Shown piece by piece: positions 57,726 to 64,000 of a DNA stretch of 64,000 nt. Source of the DNA: Gymnopus androsaceus JB14 (lineage: Eukaryota > Basidiomycota > Agaricomycetes > Agaricales > Omphalotaceae); the NCBI GenBank assembly GCA_009733575.1, contig ML769387.1:372001-436000 (forward strand), written 5' to 3'. The notes under the pieces are model-generated. The model saw only the letters and a program-made list of their open reading frames with translations. It was not told the DNA's origin and ran no database searches. Within the stretch, counting starts at the first letter, position 1. Each line of letters starts with the position of its first letter. Both the position numbers and the translations under genes were made by a program.

Positions 57726-60700
57726 ATGATAAACCCTCTAGCAATCCAGAATCTTCTCAATCAGGATGAGCCCATCCCTGCTCCGAGTCGTGCCATGCCA
57801 TCTATCCCAATATCTATGCTTCTCAACTCGCATGGATCTGAGCCTAATCATTGCGCCGCGCCATCTATCCCTATCTCAGCACTTCTTAACCCCCTTCCAA
57901 ATGGGCAACTATCAATCCCTGCACGCGAATCAATTGGACATCAGCACCCAGAACCTCAGCCAGTAAACGACTCAATCCAGCGTACACTGCTTCATACAGA
58001 GTATAAGCTGAACCGCCAAACCATGCTTTCGCAAGTTTACCGGTATCCTCCAAATGCCGTCTTGGAATATCCAGAGACCGGTGCCGCTGCAAATGAATTA
58101 GTCGGGCATCTGTTTGAGATAGCTGCAGACATGTGGGATGGTAGCCCAGCGAGGGATTTTGCATACTCGAGAGGGGAACCTCGAGGTTATGAAAGACTAC
58201 CTTCCACTTGCTCGCTGCTTGTGGATTCTCAGACTGGGGAAATGGTTCCCTGCCAAGTAAAACACTCAACTTGTACGTATATAGCGCAATAATACAACCT
58301 TTTCACAACAATTTAACAGCGGAAATGTAAGGCCAAGGCATCAAGATATGCCCTTTCTACGATATAGATGAAGATGGAGAGCATCACTCTTCCGCAACGC
58401 GAGACCAGTTACGAATGCACATGCATCACAATAAGGAGCAGCAAATTGAATTCACATCGCCACAGCGGGATGTTTTTGAAAAGACATCTGCGTATCTTAC
58501 TGGAATAATACGCATCGGATGTACCTCGCAGTCAAACGAGGCATATTTGCCTCCAGCTGCCGATCTGGAAGAGAGAACTGCTTTGAGGCGAGGTTACCCA
58601 GAGATGTCAAACCGTTGCACAGGTCGTCTAATTTTCCAACTAAACTTTGAGGGAAGCCCTTATATCAAGTAGGTAACCTCATACGTTCTCGGTTCATCTC
58701 ATCTCATCTCAAACCTGCTTTTCCTTAGATGCGAACACCATTCGAGACTCAACCGAGATCATTTCTTTGATAACACCATCGGAAATGGTCAATTCAATAC
58801 TGAATATTTGGAGGCTGTATTGACTGAAGACAATGAAGAGATTGAGCGCATTGAATTGGAAGCTCAGCTTGAAGGTTATGGCCCTAGAATGACTTGCCGC
58901 ACAGCGTTTAATCACTCTGCCCAAAGGCTTACTTGCCGTGCGTTAAATTACTTTTGACTGATAACTTATATATGCTCAAACAATTCGCAATTTTAGCATG
59001 GACTCATAGAGATGATTTAGATGGCACTCTCAAGCAACCTTGACTTATTTCACAGGAATGCCGTTGCATTTTTCGTGAATACGTTCCTTTGGAGGAGTAT
59101 TGGCCCTTTTGCCCATACATCCTGATCACAAGCAAAGGACCTCACTCACACCCAATCCCTCTACCAGACAAAACTCCGAGACTTGTCAAACTCGAGCTCA
59201 ACATGTTGTTTGAGAAGCTTGAAGTTGATCTGGCAGACATGACGCCCAGAAAATTTATGCGGCATCCTATTCTCCAATCGTACTTATCAACGCGATACCC
59301 TATGCTCCGAAATCCTATTCTCAGTGATCTTCACATCTCTCTTTCGAACTGCAGCCATCTAAACGTTTACATTGAGCGTGCGAAGAAGGCGCATTTTCCT
59401 GAAGGGACTGGATGGGAAGGTACGCCTACTAGTTGCAGCCAACTAGCTTTTGCCAGTACTAAGTAACTGATACTTTAGGGCTCCTGCATATCAAACGCCA
59501 ACAGGACAGACTTTTGGAACCAACAGACCAATATCTTTGTGTTATGCTTGAGATCCCCGATACTGAAGTTGACCAAGATGAAGATGATGTTCCAGGTGAT
59601 CAGGCTCTTTCTTCAGAAGCAAAACCATTGCGTATTGTTATCTGCATGACTTCTGCAGCAAGTAAGCGACTGGTAGATGCCCAGTACCTCCAGAGTGATA
59701 TCGGATTCAAGAGGATTGTGGGATTCTATGAATTCGAGATCGCGTCTCTAGATCGCCATTCCAATACCAGTGCGTATTTCTGTATTTTGTCCAAGGCTTA
59801 TTTTGATAAAGGTATATGCGCAGGCTTCACTTTCTGCCGAGTCTTCCTCACACGTCAAACTGCAGAGGCCCATCGCATAGTCTTGAAGGAAATCGAGAAG
59901 ATACTTATTGCAGATACAGGAAGAGGTCTCCGTTTCCGGCACATTCATGGGCTTAATGCCAATGACTGTGAAGGGCTTATCTTGAATTGGGTAGTAGATC
60001 AGCACCGTGGTCAAGAAAAAGGTGAGTAGTAGCTCATAAGGACTATGTATAGGTCTAACATCTCGTTAGGCATTGGCCTTTATGTTCAAGACCTTGCGAG
60101 AAGCGTTCCCCAGAAACTCGACTTCCATGAACAGAGACGCTTCATCCAAGACCTTGATCCATATGAGCATTTGCACCGTTTTCTGACGCTTTGTACCACG
60201 CATCTATATAGAAAGATTCGAAATCGCGCAGTGTCTGAGGAGGTCAAGAGTGCAATGCGAAGTTTGATTTGTGTCACACATGAGGACTGGGAGGGAACCC
60301 TCGAGCTCATCCGGACACAGGGTGGCCAGGAAGGGAAAAGTACGTGCATTCCAATCATGTAAACATTCAAATGGTTATAGCTATCCGTGTCATCCAGGCT
60401 GGGTTTTGGATAAAGAGAGTTCAAAATTTGCGTTTGCGGGAATGTGTTGGGAGAAGAGCTTTATTCCTCTCAGCATATGGAAAGCACGGCTTCGGGAATC
60501 CAACGTCGTTGAAGTAGTGCATGCAAACGTCAACATGGAAGGCAAAAAATGCACACTCGTAGGTGGTTGGTACAAGGGAAGGCATTATGATCTTATGAAA
60601 CAGCGCTTCTTAGTGGTACGTTGGTTCCTACCATACAACAGCCTTTCAGCACTCACTTAACTGGCTATTTCATAGAATCGCGAGGACTTTGGCATCCGAG

Positions 60701-61110
60701 AGTCTTACAGTACTAAGCATCCGTACGAAAACGCAATGAAAAACGCAAAGCGCAAATGCAAGTGCCATCCAGTTTGCCTTTGACAATATGCTGAACGTTC
60801 CTTAGGTCACTCAAAGAAAAAGAATTTGCACCAGGAAGATGCCAAAATTGAGGGCCACAACACCAGACTTATGGCGCTGCATGAAAAATGGGTAAACGCT
60901 TACAGCCAATTAAAGCACTATTTTCAACTTCTTCATCCTTCCACCGGCTCGTCTGACTACATACCTCCCCAAACTGCCGTCGCTGCATATGAGAAAACAA
61001 GGAAGCAAGAAGAGAAGGCCCAGAAAGCCTACAGGATGCAGGTAAAGGTCGGGAAGGCCTTAGGCGGAACAGGATCAGGAAAGGTGCTACTAGTGTTACC
61101 AGCGCAGTAA
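57726..61110 (+). pseudogene. MULE-transposase-like Agaricomycete family gene, with in-frame stops
   Basis: Long multi-exon gene of a family I recognise from many mushroom genomes. Starts MINPLAIQNLLNQDEP at 57726; later segments include YRYPPNAVLEYPETG, GRLIFQLNFEGSPYIK, LSDLHISLSNCSHL and FPEGTGWE, and it ends GSGKVLLVLPAQ at 61110. QSDIGFKRIVGF, then a C..H pair in LTLCTTHLYRKI, then SNVVEVVHA, recall the D-D-E/C..H arrangement of Mutator-like transposases; this is inference. Introns are in phase in most places. TGA at 59041-59043, between GTLKQP and LISQECRCIF, and a second stop near 60781, suggest it is broken. Confidence 0.65.
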
Positions 61111-61319
61111 AGGAATCTGTATTGGGCTTGCTGTTGTTGGTTCAAACTACATTTTATACAGATCTATAGCCCAAATGTACATATTCTTGAATGTATATAC
61201 TAAACAAAGCAAAGGTGTATAAGATAGCGGCATCCGATCTTGAGAACAGCAAGAAGTATTTCGCGGTAAAGTTTCCATCCTCGGGAATACACGAGAGCTC
61301 GAGAATGTTGGACAGAGCC

Positions 61320-64000
61320 TCAAGCGGGATTCAATGGATGGGGGGGAGGGGGCAATGTTTGGATAGACGCAGCCTTGATGAGCTTTGCATCTTTTTGAGG
61401 CATCAGCTCGGAGATCTGCTTTTCAAGGGCCTCGATGTGGATTTCTGCTTCAGAGATTCGGGTGAGAGGAACGATACGCCGAGGGGCTCAAGCCGTGTTG
61501 GCCCTTCTGAGTCATGGGATAGCGGCGGTTTCGGGAATAAGGGAATTAGCAAGTTTTGGGTTGAGAAGGTCATGAGATCCCGCCTAGCAAGCTATTCGTC
61601 AGACTACAGTCGCAAAAGTAAAACAGCACGGCTCACCGGCTTTTCCTGACCCGTCCGTTCTCTCGTACGCCATGCATATGCTCCTATGGCTCTGACCCTC
61701 GTCGAGATAGTAATGCCTAGCAAAGTCTTGCACGAACTTGCCTCCTCCCAATGATGGAAACGACGCCGGAGTTGTCGCCGTTGCTCTCGTTATTGCCTCC
61801 GTGGCTAGTTTGAGGCAAGTAAGGGTCGGATCTGGCGTTGAGAAAATATGCATTGTCATGCAAGATCCGGAGTTCCTTAACGCCGGCTCATTCCAGAGGG
61901 ATGAGAGGAGTAAAATTGTTTAGACGTGCAACGATTAGCTCCGCTGCATTACAGGTATAGTATTAGTACCGAATGAACGCTAGGGAAGTGAAAGAAACGT
62001 ACGAGAGCGGCATTCATCAACCCCGCTAGAGTCTGGCCAACTCGCATGGGCAGTTCATCTGTGGTGAACGCGAGTAGCTGTAGATCCAACGTGTTAGACG
62101 CACGCGCGATAAATATTGGCGTCATATTGCTCGGACCTTTGCTAACGGAATGGTGGCAAAGAACGAGCCAACCCCATTATTGTTATTATTATTATTTCTT
62201 GCGACTTCGGTCGGTGTGGGTATCAATGTATGGAGGTATCTGGTGAGCGGTATGAGGAGCTCGTTGGTTCGTGAGCAAAAGTGTAGTCGGAGGGAGAGGG
62301 AGGCGTCGATTTCTAAGGGGAGGGTCAACTTGTGTATATCCAAGATATACGAACGCTCAAACGTACTTTGTTGCTCAGAACCTCGACATGCATCTTCAAG
62401 CTGCTTTAAAAGCACTCGATCCTTGGAGATGTATCGTTTACGTAGCCTAGTCATCCATCCAGGTATCGGGCCTGGCGTAGCAGTTGCCGTAGTCGTTCTC
62501 GTTGCGGTGTTTGGTCTACATTGTCGATGAAGATATCAGTAGGTGGCAACGCAGCGCAGAATAGCTTACGGAATATACCGCCCAAGACTCAATATATGTG
62601 GCCAATGCGCACACGAACGATCAAAGTATGGGTTCGTGACACCGAGTATTAAACCAGGTTTGGGCGGAAGCTTGTTCACTAGTAAGGAATGGTCTTTGTC
62701 ATGGATGGTAAAGTATGGTCGGATGTCACCAGCGAGAGGGATCTAAAGCGGCAAAACAAGCGTGAGTGACGATAAGCAAAACAAAGGCCCTAGCACATAC
62801 CGGACGCAAAATATCCCTAAACCACCACGCTGCCTGACTAGTCTGTGCCGGAGAAGATCCGAACAAAAGTATCGGTTTGCAAAGCACGACACATTCCCAT
62901 ATCAACCATAAATGAGAGAGGCTAGCTTCAAACAGCAGAATCGGAGGTGGGTTGAAGGGCGGAGCGGAAGCAAGGATCTAGAAAGTACTGTGGGCAGTCG
63001 TCGACCAACAAAGAATGGCAAAACTAACGTGTAGCTTGGGATTAAATTGCTCTTTAAGCATGGTCCTGCTCAACTGTTGAGCATCGTCTCCAGAGTGTGG
63101 AATCTCGACTTGCAGCACGGTACCTAGAAAGCCGATTTCGAGCATCGTTCCCGGAGTCGGGTCAGGCCTTTTCTTCGATGAATGGGCATCGGTAAGGTCA
63201 TGATCAAGGAAGTAAATCATACCATGTCGCGATATCGTGACAAGCTGCTTCGAGCATTGGGCTCCGTGTTCTTGGGACATGGGTCCAAAGATGGATGAGA
63301 TGGCGGAGAAGAAGGCGGGGTAGGGATGGGATGTGAGGATTACTACCGAGCGCTGGAAGATAACATTGGTATTGGTTTGCGAAAAAGAGCAAGCAATCTC
63401 ACTTGTTCATACCCTCTTCTCGATGTAGGATCCCTCTTTTGCGTGAAATGTGAGAAACCGTATATGAATTCATCAGAACTTGCAGGGCGTTTCTCGCTGG
63501 AAACCGTAATCTTCTCTCCGCGTATTCGAAAGGAATGGATCTGAGAGCCTTGGTCAAACTGCAGAGAACCTGGAAAGGCAGAGAATGCGCTGCGTGCTCG
63601 GTTTAGAATACTGAATGCAAAAGTAAGAAAAAAACCTACACATTCGCACCCTCTTGAGGAAACAAAACAAGAGGAGGAAAGACTCCGTCGACTGCAGAAT
63701 ACGCGTTAGATTAGCAACCAGGCCAAGTAATTCCCGCACCAATTGCTATTCCAAGTATCCATCTCCGTATCTTCTCCAAAACACCCGGCTCAATCTCCAA
63801 CGCTTCCAACTCTGCTCCCAATTTCTCAGATCTGCTTAGTACCTTGCCAACGCTATCCCATCGCGGGCGTGCGGCTGCCTGACGAGCTTCTCCGGTTCCC
63901 CTCCGCTAGATTCCGAATGTAATTGACTCCCAAGATCCTTGTATGCCCAAACGTCCTCATATGAGCGTATTTCTACCTGAGAACCCAGCACAGCTTGTAA
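61320..64000 (-). CDS. DENND6-like DENN-domain protein, 5' end off the window
   Basis: Rab GEF-type protein. Exons on the minus strand: RRWILGIAI then FPPLVLFPQEGANV (63630-63790), SAFPGSLQFDQGSQIHSF and DEFIYGFSHFTQKRDPTS (63400-63570), FQRSVVILTSHPYPAFFSA, PTPGTMLEIGFLGTVLQVE, GDIRPYFTIHDKDHS, KPGLILGVTNPYFDRS, CAHWPHILSLG, ELLIPLTRYLHTLIPTP, and a coiled-coil tail ISEAEIHIEALEKQISEL ending near TGA 61322-61320. These match the uDENN, DENN and dDENN order of DENND6. A run of seven Asn comes from an AAT microsatellite near 62180. The region 61560-62000 is not fully resolved; the first exon probably lies beyond 64000. Confidence 0.8.

Noticed and set aside
61191..61649. 152-codon plus-strand frame
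   Set aside because: Antisense to the coiled-coil tail of the DENND6-like gene, which has recognisable protein sequence on the minus strand.

Overview
This is nuclear DNA from a filamentous basidiomycete, almost certainly an Agaricomycete. Genes are split by many introns of about 45-70 bp. The window holds an NLR-type immune-like gene with an MLKL-like N-terminus, an NB-ARC core and highly identical TPR repeats, a 7-TM membrane protein family typical of mushrooms, small cysteine-rich secreted proteins and a Ty1/copia element. The conserved eukaryotic genes are CCT4, UFD1, N-myristoyltransferase, a mitochondrial carrier and a DENND6-like protein.

Left third (1-29.5 kb) is repeat-rich and partly suspect as an assembly. 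A copia element appears as a 5' fragment (LTR plus gag, 291-1966) and as a fuller copy (15608-21647). The full copy's pol is one frame broken only by six TGA codons, and its 3' LTR carries a 383-bp MITE. A 3.4-kb inverted repeat flanks the full copy (12116-15606 and 21648-24950). Two near-identical copies of one NLR locus lie in the same orientation (A about 3279-7598, B 24970-28079), and both are broken. Copy A is split by 25 Ns and by noisy sequence that can only be loosely matched to copia pol. A second noisy stretch (9812-12115) loosely matches the mitochondrial carrier gene. The copia target-site duplication CTCTT sits left of the LTR at 291 and right of the LTR ending at 21647, which suggests that about 1967-17268 is extra or misjoined sequence, perhaps the other haplotype of a dikaryon.

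Middle (29.5-38 kb) is a dense housekeeping block: mitochondrial carrier (+), CCT4 (-), UFD1 (+), NMT (+) and a small TATA-driven gene. CCT4 and UFD1 are divergent with 93 bp between their starts. Several of these conserved genes carry single-base insertions, mostly beside CG, which look like consensus errors.

Right part (38-64 kb): two head-to-head 8-cysteine secreted proteins whose promoters are near-identical inverted repeats although the proteins have diverged strongly; an LRR-like gene; a LisH-CTLH-CRA (RanBPM/GID-like) gene; an O-methyltransferase and its degraded duplicate; a 7-TM protein; a cluster of non-autonomous transposons, including a fold-back element with a 9-bp target duplication; a disordered His/Ser/Pro-rich protein; a GPI-type wall protein; a multi-exon gene with MULE-transposase-like features and an in-frame stop; and a DENND6-like gene that runs off the right edge.
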